61,067 nt of DNA from Rubrivivax sp. (GTDB lineage Bacteria > Pseudomonadota > Gammaproteobacteria > Burkholderiales > Burkholderiaceae_C). The first letter of the stretch is position 1. Every line of letters begins with the position of its first letter. The position numbers and the translations under genes are program-made. Shown in pieces: positions 51,984 through 61,067 of the stretch. Below the pieces are notes generated by a model. The model worked only from the letters and a program-made list of their open reading frames with translations, did not search any database and was not told the origin of the DNA. The stretch is taken from contig JAHCKS010000023.1 of assembly GCA_026125665.1 (NCBI GenBank), positions 1-61,067 on the forward strand, written 5' to 3'.

Positions 51984-52973
51984 TCACTCGTTGTTGACGA
52001 GCACCACCTTGCCCAGCACCTGGCGGGTGCCCATGCGCGCGTAGGCGGCGCGCACCTCGCGCATCGGCAGCCGGCTGTCGATGGCCGGCTTGACCTTGCC
52101 CTCGCGGTACCACTGCGCGAGCTGGGCCATCGTCGCGGCGGCGGCCTTCGGCTCGCGGCGCACGAACTCGCCCCAGAAGACGCCGACGATCGACGCGCCC
52201 TTGAGCAGCGGCAGGTTCAGCGGCAGCGAGGGAATCGACCCCAGCGTGAAGCCGACGACGAGGTAGCGGCCGCGCCAGGCGATGGAGCGGAACACCGGCT
52301 CGGCAAGGTCGCCGCCGACGGGGTCGTAGACGATGTCCGGGCCCTTGCCGCCGGTGGCCGCCTTGATCGCCTCGCGCAGCCGGGCGGCGTCGCCGTCGGC
52401 GTAGTTGATCGTCGCGTCGGCACCGAGCGACGTGCAGAACGCCGCCTTGGTCTCGCTCGAGACAGCGGCGATGACCCGCGCCCCGGCCGCCTTGGCGATC
52501 TGGATCGCCGCCGTGCCCACGCCGCCGGCGGCGCCGAGCACGAGCAGGGTCTCGCCGGCCACCATCCGCGCCCGGTCGAGCAGCGCGTGGTGCGAGGTGC
52601 CGTAGGTCAGCCCGAAGGCCGCCGCGTCGACGAGGTCGAAGCCGGGCGGCAGCGGCATCACGCCGGCGGCGCTGACGCAGGCGTGCGTGCCGAAGCCGCC
52701 GGAGGCGCCGACGCAGGCCACCGGCTGCCCGGGCTTCAGGTGCGTGACGCCTTCGCCTACCGCCTCGACGAGACCGGCGAACTCGGAGCCGGGCACGAAG
52801 GGCAGCGGCGGCTTGAACTGGTACTGGCCCTTCACGGTGAGCAGGTCGGGGAAGTTCAGGCTCGCCGCCTTGATGGCGATGCGCACCTCGCCGGCCTTCG
52901 GCTCGGGCGTGGGCAGCTCGGCCCAGCGCAGCTTGTCCACCCCTTCCAGCGTCTCGCAGAGCCAGGCGTGCAT
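51984..52973 (-). CDS. NADPH:quinone oxidoreductase-like zinc-independent alcohol dehydrogenase family protein, 329 aa
   Basis: A GroES-like N-terminus (P-F-V-P-G-S-E-F-A-G) and Rossmann motif V-L-G-A-A-G-G-V-G-T-A are followed by I-Y-D-P-V-G-G, as in quinone oxidoreductases. The Cys/His zinc ligands of alcohol dehydrogenases are lacking. The start at 52,973 has GGAGAGGG upstream. It reduces quinones or enones with NADPH. It stands alone between the regulator and the CBS gene. Confidence 0.88.
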   Translation of the reverse strand: MHAWLCETLEGVDKLRWAELPTPEPKAGEVRIAIKAASLNFPDLLTVKGQYQFKPPLPFVPGSEFAGLVEAVGEGVTHLKPGQPVACVGASGGFGTHACVSAAGVMPLPPGFDLVDAAAFGLTYGTSHHALLDRARMVAGETLLVLGAAGGVGTAAIQIAKAAGARVIAAVSSETKAAFCTSLGADATINYADGDAARLREAIKAATGGKGPDIVYDPVGGDLAEPVFRSIAWRGRYLVVGFTLGSIPSLPLNLPLLKGASIVGVFWGEFVRREPKAAAATMAQLAQWYREGKVKPAIDSRLPMREVRAAYARMGTRQVLGKVVLVNNE

Positions 52974-53171
52974 GGCCCTCTCCTTCGTTCGTGCGTGCGT
53001 GTGATCCACGGCGCGGCCGCCGACACGGCGACCCCCGCACGGATCATAAGCAGACCTCTCGGCCGCGCCGTCGCAGCGGCATCGTGGTGGCGGGAGCGGC
53101 GCAGCGCATGCCCGCCCCCCAGGGGGCCTGCGCGCGCACACTCCACGCGGCAGGCCGCGCCGGCCCGCGCC

Positions 53172-53636
53172 TCAGCTGCGCAGCCGCAGCTCGCGCTGCC
53201 GCCCGGCCTGCATCGCGGCGATCACCGCCTGCAGCTGCTCGGCGATGACGCCGAGCACGTCGTCGAGCGCCAGCACGCCTTCCAGCACCCCGGCGTCGGA
53301 GGTGACCGGCACGCGGCGCACGCCGCGCCGCTGCATCGCCGACAGCACGTCCAGCAGCGTGTCGTCCTCGCGCGCGACGAGCGGGTTGTCGCTCATCACG
53401 TCGGCGACACGCAGGCCGTGCAGGCTCACGTCCTTGGCCACGACGGCAGTGACGATGTCGCGGTCGGTCAGCATGCCCACCGGCACGCGCCCGCGTGGCG
53501 TCTCGTCGACGGCCACGAGCGCGCCGACGTGCTGCTCGCGCATCAGGCGCGCCGCCTCCTGCAATGCCAGCGTCGGCGGCACGACGACGGTCTCGCGGAT
53601 GCAGAGATCGCCAGCGGTCAGAGGGCGAGAGAACAT
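53172..53636 (-). CDS. Protein with two CBS domains, 154 aa
   Basis: A tandem CBS pair fills the protein: A-A-R-L-M-R-E-Q-H-V-G-A-L-V with G-M-L-T-D-R-D-I in the first, and V-L-S-A-M-Q-R-R-G-V-R-R-V-P-V with G-V-L-A-L-D-D in the second. CBS pairs bind adenine nucleotides and sense energy state. A helical tail follows. The start at 53,636 is preferred because the frame upstream is low-complexity. It lies 87 bp after the hydrolase in the same direction, so the three leftward genes may form one operon. Confidence 0.9.
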   Translation of the reverse strand: MFSRPLTAGDLCIRETVVVPPTLALQEAARLMREQHVGALVAVDETPRGRVPVGMLTDRDIVTAVVAKDVSLHGLRVADVMSDNPLVAREDDTLLDVLSAMQRRGVRRVPVTSDAGVLEGVLALDDVLGVIAEQLQAVIAAMQAGRQRELRLRS

Positions 53637-53722
53637 GTTGCGGCTCCTTCGGCTTGCGAGGGCATCCGGCCCACCGCCCGCAGGGGAGGCTGAGCGCGAC
53701 GCCGACGCGGTTGATGGTGCGG

Positions 53723-54418
53723 CTAGCGCCCCTCCGCGTCGGCGCGCGGTTCGCCGCGCACGCGCTCGAAGTGCGTCCTGAACCACGTGCGTGCCAGCCT
53801 CGACACCGACTCCAGTGCGCCGGCTTCCTCGAACAGGTGGGTCGCACCGCGCACCACCTCCAGCCGGTGCACTGCGCTGTCGGGCATGCGGCGCAAGGCC
53901 TCGCGGTTGAGGGCGAGCACCTCTTCGTCGAGCGAGCCGACGATCAGCAACGTCGGCGCCTGCACCTGCGGCAGCGCGGCGCCGGCCAGGTCGGGGCGCC
54001 CGCCGCGCGAGACGACGGCGGCCACCTCGCGCGGCCGCTCGGCCGCCGCGACCAGCGCCGCGGCGGCGCCGGTGCTGGCACCGAACAGGCCGAGCGGCAG
54101 CGCGGCGAGCGCGGGCTGCTCGCGCACCCAGCGCATCGCCTGCAGCAGGCGCGTGGCCAGCAGGTCGATGTCGAACACCTTCGCGCGGTCGTCGGCCTCG
54201 TCGGCCTGCAGCAGGTCGAACAGCAGCGTCGACAGCTGCTCACGCTGCAGCGCCTCGGCGACGACGCGGTTGCGCGGGCTCAGGCGGCTGCTGCCGCTGC
54301 CGTGCGCGAACAGCACGATGCCGAGCGCACGCTCGGCCGGCAGCGTCGACAGCAGGCCCGGCAGGCCGTGCGGCCCGACCATCACCTGAGCGTGGTGGTT
54401 GTGCAGCGGCGGGCTCAC
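53723..54418 (-). CDS. Alpha/beta hydrolase (dienelactone-hydrolase-like), 231 aa
   Basis: The GTG at 54,418 overlaps the stop of the phosphoribosyltransferase gene (GTGA). Oxyanion region F-A-H-G-S-G-S-S-R, nucleophile elbow G-A-S-T-G, Asp in V-G-S-L-D-E-E-V, and His in G-A-T-H-L-F-E complete a catalytic triad. The pairing with a phosphoribosyltransferase is common in proteobacteria, often as a fusion or operon. The substrate is unknown. Confidence 0.88.
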   Translation of the reverse strand: MSPPLHNHHAQVMVGPHGLPGLLSTLPAERALGIVLFAHGSGSSRLSPRNRVVAEALQREQLSTLLFDLLQADEADDRAKVFDIDLLATRLLQAMRWVREQPALAALPLGLFGASTGAAAALVAAAERPREVAAVVSRGGRPDLAGAALPQVQAPTLLIVGSLDEEVLALNREALRRMPDSAVHRLEVVRGATHLFEEAGALESVSRLARTWFRTHFERVRGEPRADAEGR

Positions 54419-55197
54419 GGCGTCCCCTCGCAGGGTGCGGGTGCGGGCGCGCGTGCCGGCGACGCGGCCGCGGCGGCGAGCGTGCGCACGACCTCGTCGT
54501 CGCCCACCTGGTCGAAGTGTCGGTAGTGGCGGCCGACGGCTTCGAAGGGCACCGGCTCGGCCAGGCACACCCAGTCGTCCACCTCGGGGCGCAGGCGCGC
54601 CGCCGCTTCGCGCGAAGACACCGGCACCGCGACGACCAGCCGGCGTGGGTGGTGCCTGCGCAGCGCCTGCAGCGCGGCGCGCATCGTCGTGCCGGTGGCG
54701 ATGCCGTCGTCGACGACGACCACCGCGCGGCCGGCCACCGGTGGTGCGCCCCGGCCGCCGAGATAGAGGCGGCGGCGGCGCTCGTTCTCCGCCAGTGCGA
54801 GCTTGGCCTGTCGCGCCACGTGCGCGTCGTCGGCACCGACACGCTCGCACATCTCGCGGTCGATCACGAGTTCCGGCGGCGGCCCGTCGACGAGCGCCGC
54901 CACCGCCAGCTCGGGCTGGAACGGCGCGCCGATCTTGCGCACCAGCAGCAGGTCGAGCGGTGCCTGCAGCGCGCGCGCCACGACCGCCGCCACCGGCACC
55001 CCACCGCGCGGCAGCGCCAGCACGATCGGCGGCGCCCCGTTGCCGAGCCGCAGCGCACGCAAGCGCTCGGCCAGCGCCTCGCCGGCCGCGGCGCGATCGG
55101 CGAAGGGCAGGCTCGCACCCGCGCCTCCTGCCGTGCGCGCCGCGAGCCGCGCCGCCTCGTTCTCGACTCCGTGTTTGCCTTCCATCTCGGCGTCCAT
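54415..55197 (-). CDS. Phosphoribosyltransferase family protein, 260 aa
   Basis: The PRPP-binding loop is V-V-V-V-D-D-G-I-A-T-G-T-T. The N-terminal A-L-P-R-G-G-V-P-V-A and D-L-L-L-V-R-K-I-G are typical of the family seen next to dienelactone-hydrolase-like genes. The base substrate is not known. The start is uncertain: ATGs at 55,197 and 55,185 are both possible, and an FNR-type box 27 bp before 55,197 argues that the real start could be further in. It heads the leftward unit with hydrolase and CBS genes. Confidence 0.85.
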   Translation of the reverse strand: MDAEMEGKHGVENEAARLAARTAGGAGASLPFADRAAAGEALAERLRALRLGNGAPPIVLALPRGGVPVAAVVARALQAPLDLLLVRKIGAPFQPELAVAALVDGPPPELVIDREMCERVGADDAHVARQAKLALAENERRRRLYLGGRGAPPVAGRAVVVVDDGIATGTTMRAALQALRRHHPRRLVVAVPVSSREAAARLRPEVDDWVCLAEPVPFEAVGRHYRHFDQVGDDEVVRTLAAAAASPARAPAPAPCEGTP

Positions 55198-55223
55198 TGG
55201 CCGCCCATCGGGGTGCGGCTGTG

Positions 55224-55237
55224 TTGAGCCACGTCAA
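55224..55237. promoter_or_regulatory. FNR/Anr-type box 1
   Basis: TTGAGCCACGTCAA: TTGA-6-TCAA, the core of FNR/Anr/FixK sites (consensus TTGAT-4-ATCAA). It lies in the divergent region between the leftward phosphoribosyltransferase unit and the rightward HhH gene, and could serve either. Confidence 0.65.
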
Positions 55238-55470
55238 TCGGCCCGCGCATGGCGGCTCCGTCGCAGGGGCGGGGATGCCACCGAGGCCGTGTGGCCGATG
55301 GGCCGCCCTCCGGCGCACGGGCATTGACGCCGCGCAACCGCGGCGTCGCCATGCCCGAGCACAGTGCCCCTCGGAGAGAAGGGAAAGCGGCGATGCACGA
55401 AGATCCCTGCGCAATCGGGTTTCACGCCGGGGGACCCGTGCGGGCCTCCAATAGCGAGGGCTGAACGTCG

Positions 55471-56442
55471 ATGGCCGACGCCCCGGCGACGAGCCAGCCC
55501 GCGCGCGCCAACGCGGCAGTCGCCGACCTGCTGCGCGAGATGGCCACGCTGCTGGAGGCGCAAGGCGAGGACAACCCGTTCCGCGTCGCCGCCTACCGCC
55601 GCGCGGCCGACAACGTGGCGGCGCTGCACGTCGACGTGCGCGAGGTCTTCGCGCGTGAAGGTCTGGCCGGGCTCGACGCGTTGCCGGCCATCGGGCCGGG
55701 CATCGCCGCGGCGATCGCCGAGATCGTGCAGACCGGCCGCTGGGCCCGCCTCGATCGGCTGCGCGGTGCGGCCGGCCCGGAGGCGTTGTTCCGCACCATC
55801 CCCGGCGTCGGCTCGCAGCTGGCCTTGCGGCTGCACGACGAGCTCGGCGTGGAGACGCTCGAAGCGCTTGAGGCCGCGGCGCACGACGGCCGCCTCGCGC
55901 AGCTGCCGCACATCGGCGCGCGCCGCGCCGCGGCCATCCGCGCCGCGCTGACGCAGATGCTGGACCGCGCCCGTGCGCTGCGGCGCGGACGCGCCCTGGG
56001 CGCGGCACCTGGCAGCGAGGCACCTGGCAGCGAGGCACCGGGCAGCGACGCGGGCGATGCCCCACCGGTGCCGCTGCTGCTCGACGTGGACCGCCAGTAC
56101 CGCGAGTCGGCGGCAGCCGACCGCCTGCCGAAGATCGCGCCACGCCGCTTCAACCCCGAGGGCAAGGCCTGGCTGCCGGTGCTGCACACGCGCAGTGGCG
56201 AGTGGGGCTTCACGGCCCTGTACTCGAACACGGCGCGGGCGCACGAGCTCGACCGCGTGCACGACTGGGTGGTGATCTATGCCGAGGACTCGGCGCACCA
56301 CGAACAGCAGTGCACGGTGGTCACCGCGCTGCACGGCCCGCTCGCCGGGCGGCGCATCGTGCGCGGGCGCGAGGGCGAGTGCCGTGCCCACTATGCCCGC
56401 GCTGGCGGCGACGCGCACGTGGCGCCGCGCGGCGCCGGGTGA
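55471..56442 (+). CDS. Helix-hairpin-helix protein (PolX N-terminal-like) with extra C-terminal domain, 323 aa
   Basis: Residues 15-165 match the 8-kDa and thumb-like HhH part of PolX/DNA polymerase beta: N-P-F-R-V-A-A-Y-R-R-A-A, I-G-P-G-I-A-A-A-I, I-P-G-V-G-S-Q-L-A and I-G-A-R-R-A-A-A-I. The polymerase palm is absent. A 5-residue tandem repeat (A-P-G-S-E, nearly three copies) links to a C-terminal domain with W-L-P-V-L-H-T and F-T-A-L-Y-S-N-T, recognised only as a conserved partner of such HhH domains. It probably binds DNA. The FNR-type box at 55,224 lies upstream. Confidence 0.8.
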   Translation: MADAPATSQPARANAAVADLLREMATLLEAQGEDNPFRVAAYRRAADNVAALHVDVREVFAREGLAGLDALPAIGPGIAAAIAEIVQTGRWARLDRLRGAAGPEALFRTIPGVGSQLALRLHDELGVETLEALEAAAHDGRLAQLPHIGARRAAAIRAALTQMLDRARALRRGRALGAAPGSEAPGSEAPGSDAGDAPPVPLLLDVDRQYRESAAADRLPKIAPRRFNPEGKAWLPVLHTRSGEWGFTALYSNTARAHELDRVHDWVVIYAEDSAHHEQQCTVVTALHGPLAGRRIVRGREGECRAHYARAGGDAHVAPRGAG

Positions 56443-56471
56443 GCCCGGCGGCATCGCCGGCGGAGATCGCC

Positions 56472-56702
56472 ATGCCGTGGGACGAGTGGCGCTACCCGGT
56501 GTCGATGCGCCGCCTCGCACCGGTCGTGCGCACGAAGGCGATCGACATCGCCAACGCGCTGCTCGCCGAGGGCATGGACGAAGGCCGCGCGATCCGCATC
56601 GCGATCGCCGGTGCCAAGGCCTGGGCTCGCCGGCACGGGCTGGTGGCGTGGAGCACGGGCAGCGCCGCGGAAGACCCCTGGGCCGGCCTGGAGGAGCGGT
56701 GA
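56472..56702 (+). CDS. Small conserved-type hypothetical protein, 76 aa
   Basis: The ATG at 56,472 has GGAGA 5-6 bp upstream. A GTG at 56,439 overlapping the preceding stop is a second choice. Composition is regular with one long helix (I-A-N-A-L-L-A-E-G-M-D-E-G-R-A-I-R-I-A) and a Trp-rich C-terminus. Similar small proteins occur beside HhH and stress genes in proteobacteria; no function is known. It is coupled to the HhH gene. Confidence 0.65.
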   Translation: MPWDEWRYPVSMRRLAPVVRTKAIDIANALLAEGMDEGRAIRIAIAGAKAWARRHGLVAWSTGSAAEDPWAGLEER

Positions 56703-56748
56703 GTGGATGAGTCGCGGGCGCGCGAACGCGCCCGGCCACGCAGGTCCG

Positions 56749-56762
56749 TTGAGCCATGTCAA
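56749..56762 (+). promoter_or_regulatory. FNR/Anr-type box 2
   Basis: TTGAGCCATGTCAA, differing from box 1 by a single base. It lies 60 bp before the ATG at 56,822 of the acyl-CoA synthetase gene, a spacing that fits a class II activation site at about -41 with a short leader. Confidence 0.7.
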
Positions 56763-56821
56763 CGCGGCGGGGTACCGGCGTGGCGAATGATGCCGCCTCG
56801 TCGAACCCCTTCGGCACGGCC

Positions 56822-58627
<1,806 letters not shown>

Positions 58628-58659
58628 CGCGCGCCGAGCCCCTCGCCACGCCGCACGCC

Positions 58660-59712
58660 ATGACCGACTTCGCTCCGACCCGCGCCGCGGAGGCCGCCTC
58701 CGCACACGCCGAGGCGCTGCAGCGCTACGCCATCGACCCGGCCGTGCACGGGCGCGAGTTCTGCCTGGCGCGTGTCAGCGACATGCTGCGCGTGCGCCGC
58801 ATGGAGGAGCGCTGCGCGCAGCTCTACGGCGAGACGAAGATCCGCGGCTTCCTGCACCTGGTCATCGGCGAGGAGGCCGTGGCCGCCGGCGTGCTGCCCA
58901 ACCTCGCGCCCGAGGACAACGTGGTGGCCACCTACCGCGAGCACGGCCATGCGCTGCTGCGCGGCGTGTCGATGAAGGCGATCATGGCCGAGATGTTCGG
59001 CAAGCAGGAGGGCTGCTCGCGCGGCCGCGGCGGCTCGATGCACCTGTTCGACCGCGCCACGCGCTTCTACGGCGGCAACGCCATCGTCGGCGGCGGGCTG
59101 CCGCTCGCGGTGGGCCTGGCGCTGGCCGACACGATGCTGCCGCGCCCAGGCGCCGTCACCGCCTGCTTCTTCGGCGAAGGCGCGGTGGCCGAGGGTGCGT
59201 TCCACGAGTCGATGAACCTCGCCGCGCTGTGGCGGCTGCCGGTGCTCTTCGTCTGCGAGAACAACCTCTACGCGATGGGCACGGCGCTCTCGCGCAGCGA
59301 AGCGCAGATCGACCTCACGAAGAAGCTCGCCGGCTACGGCATGGCCGGCGTGCAGGTCAACGGCATGAACGTGCTCGCCGTGCACGACGCGGCGCGCCAG
59401 GCGCTGGCACGCGTGCGCGAGACGCGTGCGCCGTTCTTCCTCGAGCTGCACACCTACCGCTTCCGCGCGCACTCGATGTTCGACCCCGAGCTCTACCGCC
59501 ACAAGGCCGAGGTCGAGCGCTGGAAGGCGCACGGGCCGATCCACACCTTCACCGACAAGCTGAAGGCGAGCGGCCTGATGACCGAGGCCGACTTCCAGCG
59601 CCTGGACGCAGCGGCGACGGCCGAGGTCGACGAGGCGGTCGCTTTCGCCGAGGCCGGCACGTGGGAGGCGGTGTCCGACCTCGCGCGTGGCGTCAGCGCG
59701 GCTGCAAGCTGA
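58660..59712 (+). CDS. 2-oxoacid/acetoin dehydrogenase E1 alpha subunit, 350 aa
   Basis: The thiamine diphosphate site is typical: [13 protein letters not shown] and [11 protein letters not shown], with R-G-G-S-M-H-L and R-F-R-A-H-S-M elsewhere. Together with the beta subunit it decarboxylates pyruvate or a related 2-oxoacid (or cleaves acetoin) and passes the acyl group to E2. The genes alone do not separate pyruvate from acetoin; the adjacent acyl-CoA synthetase fits either. Gap to the next gene: 16 bp. Confidence 0.92.
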   Translation: MTDFAPTRAAEAASAHAEALQRYAIDPAVHGREFCLARVSDMLRVRRMEERCAQLYGETKIRGFLHLVIGEEAVAAGVLPNLAPEDNVVATYREHGHALLRGVSMKAIMAEMFGKQEGCSRGRGGSMHLFDRATRFYGGNAIVGGGLPLAVGLALADTMLPRPGAVTACFFGEGAVAEGAFHESMNLAALWRLPVLFVCENNLYAMGTALSRSEAQIDLTKKLAGYGMAGVQVNGMNVLAVHDAARQALARVRETRAPFFLELHTYRFRAHSMFDPELYRHKAEVERWKAHGPIHTFTDKLKASGLMTEADFQRLDAAATAEVDEAVAFAEAGTWEAVSDLARGVSAAAS

Positions 59713-59728
59713 GCAGGAGCAGCGGGCG

Positions 59729-60706
59729 ATGGCCACCACCTACCGCGAAGCGCTGCGCGCCGCGCACCGCGAGGCGCTGCAGCGCGACCCGCGCGTGTTC
59801 ATCCTCGGCGAGGACGTCGGCCGCTACGGCGGCAGCTACGCCGTGACCAAGGGGCTGCTGGAGGAGTTCGGCGAGGCGCGCGTACGCGACACGCCGCTGT
59901 CGGAGCTCGGCTTCGTCGGCGCCGGCATTGGCGCGGCGATCGGCGGCATGAGGCCGATCGTCGAGATCATGACGGTCAACTTCAGCCTGCTGGCGCTGGA
60001 CGCCATCGTCAACACCGCGGCGGCGCTCAGGCACATGTCCGGCGGCCAGTTCGGCGTGCCGGTGGTCATCCGCATGGCCACCGGCGCCGGGCGGCAGCTC
60101 GCGGCGCAGCACTCGCACAGCCTGGAGAACTGGTACGCACACGTGCCCGGCCTCACGGTGCTGGCGCCGGCGACGCTCGAAGACGCACGCGGCATGCTCT
60201 GGCCGGCGCTGCAGGACCCCGACCCGGTGGTCATCTTCGAGCACGCGCAGCTCTACAACCTCGAGGGCGAGCTCGCCGAGCCGGCGCCTGCGGTCGACCT
60301 GCGCCGCGCCGCGGTGCGGCGCGCCGGCGCCGACCTGACCATCGTCACCTACGGCGGCAGCCTGCCGCGCGCGCTGGCGGCGGCCGACACGCTTGCCGCC
60401 GAAGGCATCGGCGCCGAGGTCATCGATTTGCGCGTGCTGCGGCCGCTGGACATGGCCACCGTGCTCGCTTCGCTGCGCCGCACGCACCGTCTGCTCGTCG
60501 TCGACGAGGGCTGGAAGAGCGGCAGCCTGGCCGGCGAGGTCATGGCCCGGGCCGCCGAGGAGGGCTTCTACGACCTCGACGCGCCGCCGGCGCGTGTGTG
60601 CAGCGAGGAGGTGCCGATGCCCTACGCCAAGCACATGGAGGAGGCGGCGCTGCCGCTGCCGCCGAAGATCGTGGCCGCGGCGCGCGCGCTGCGGCATCCG
60701 CAGTGA
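59729..60706 (+). CDS. 2-oxoacid/acetoin dehydrogenase E1 beta subunit, 325 aa
   Basis: The ATG at 59,729 is preferred; an ATG at 59,687 would overlap E1 alpha by 26 bp. Transketolase-like motifs: [30 protein letters not shown] and D-L-R-V-L-R-P-L-D. It forms the heterotetramer with E1 alpha. E2 follows 31 bp later. Confidence 0.93.
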   Translation: MATTYREALRAAHREALQRDPRVFILGEDVGRYGGSYAVTKGLLEEFGEARVRDTPLSELGFVGAGIGAAIGGMRPIVEIMTVNFSLLALDAIVNTAAALRHMSGGQFGVPVVIRMATGAGRQLAAQHSHSLENWYAHVPGLTVLAPATLEDARGMLWPALQDPDPVVIFEHAQLYNLEGELAEPAPAVDLRRAAVRRAGADLTIVTYGGSLPRALAAADTLAAEGIGAEVIDLRVLRPLDMATVLASLRRTHRLLVVDEGWKSGSLAGEVMARAAEEGFYDLDAPPARVCSEEVPMPYAKHMEEAALPLPPKIVAAARALRHPQ

Positions 60707-60737
60707 GCGGCGTCGCGCCGTTGCCGACGAGCGTGCG

Positions 60738-61067
60738 GTGATCGAATTCCGGCTGCCCTCGCTCGGCTCCGACATGGACGAGGGCACGCTCGTCGAGTGG
60801 CGCGTGCGGCCCGGCGACGTGCTGAAGAAGGGCCAGGTCGTCGCCGTGGTCGACACGACGAAGGCGGCGATCGACGTCGAGTGCTGGGACGAGGGCACCG
60901 TGCACGAACTGCTCGCCCAGCCCGGCATGCGGCTGCCGGTGGGCGCGGCGCTGGCCCTGCTGCGCGCGCCCGGCGAGAGCGCCGAGCAGGTCGAGCGCGA
61001 GCTGGCAGCGCGGCGTGCGCCGCGGCGCACGGAGGTGGCGCCGCCGGCAGGGACCTCGCCGGCGCCG
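60738..61067 (+). CDS. 2-oxoacid dehydrogenase E2 component, N-terminal part (cut by window)
   Basis: From the GTG at 60,738 an 80-residue lipoyl domain is visible: P-S-L-G-S-D-M-D-E-G-T-L, then the lipoylated Lys in V-D-T-T-K-A-A-I-D-V-E. A proline/alanine linker begins before the window ends. The acyltransferase core lies outside. E2 carries the acyl group to CoA and completes the complex with the two E1 subunits. No termination signal lies between it and E1 beta. Confidence 0.9.
   Translation, partial: MIEFRLPSLGSDMDEGTLVEWRVRPGDVLKKGQVVAVVDTTKAAIDVECWDEGTVHELLAQPGMRLPVGAALALLRAPGESAEQVERELAARRAPRRTEVAPPAGTSPAP

Overview
The window is GC-rich throughout, with codon use and gene content typical of a Burkholderiales betaproteobacterium (the Rubrivivax/Methylibium/Leptothrix part of the order fits best, but this is inference). 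It has two halves. About 1-39,450 is an integrated, plasmid-derived mobile element. About 39,500-61,067 is ordinary chromosomal metabolism. No rRNA, tRNA, CRISPR array or conjugation machinery was seen; the element runs off the left edge.

Mobile half. At 1-4,877 a leftward operon carries a CHC2-like small protein and three consecutive tyrosine recombinases. It abuts an SbcC-like ATPase gene that has lost its 5' end and carries an in-frame amber codon. From 7,300 to 17,280 mostly leftward genes include small plasmid proteins, an XRE regulator and a 1,692-residue DNA methylase-helicase fusion. From 17,790 to 25,870 rightward genes include phage-like proteins (a frameshifted DUF7694-like gene and a poly-gamma-glutamate hydrolase) and then a complete PRTRC cluster: ParB, E, C, F, B, A and ThiF. 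C, B, A and ThiF look like a ubiquitin-like protein, an E2-like protein, a JAMM peptidase and an E1-like enzyme, with their key residues intact. A single integrase and a 1.2 kb gap separate these from PRTRC D (a ParM-like actin), its small partner, and a Cas4-like nuclease that appears split over two overlapping genes.

Defence cargo, 30,650-38,549. An antitoxin/PIN toxin pair behind a strong AT-rich promoter is followed by a long prokaryotic Argonaute with a degenerate catalytic site, a PD-(D/E)XK nuclease overlapping it by 4 bp, and 30 bp later a 1,074-residue protein with a restriction-endonuclease-like N-terminus and a long helical C-terminus. This looks like a long-B (inactive) pAgo-nuclease abortive-infection system with an extra third component, and is the strongest candidate for something new. 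An IS3 fragment and a deleted FitAB toxin-antitoxin remnant mark the scarred right edge.

Five copies of a short palindrome (GCRG-7-CYGC, with compensatory changes) lie in intergenic regions of the mobile half, each in front of a leftward gene. They look like an element-wide operator or centromere-like site.

Chromosomal half. Genes are a c-type cytochrome, a YdiJ-type D-2-hydroxyglutarate dehydrogenase, Dps, an acyl-CoA dehydrogenase, a ketopantoate-reductase-like protein, an LhgO-type L-2-hydroxyglutarate oxidase, a NarL-family two-component system, a quinone oxidoreductase, and a block (CBS protein, hydrolase, phosphoribosyltransferase, HhH protein, acyl-CoA synthetase, and E1-alpha/E1-beta/E2 of a 2-oxoacid dehydrogenase) with two FNR/Anr-type boxes, suggesting induction at low oxygen.
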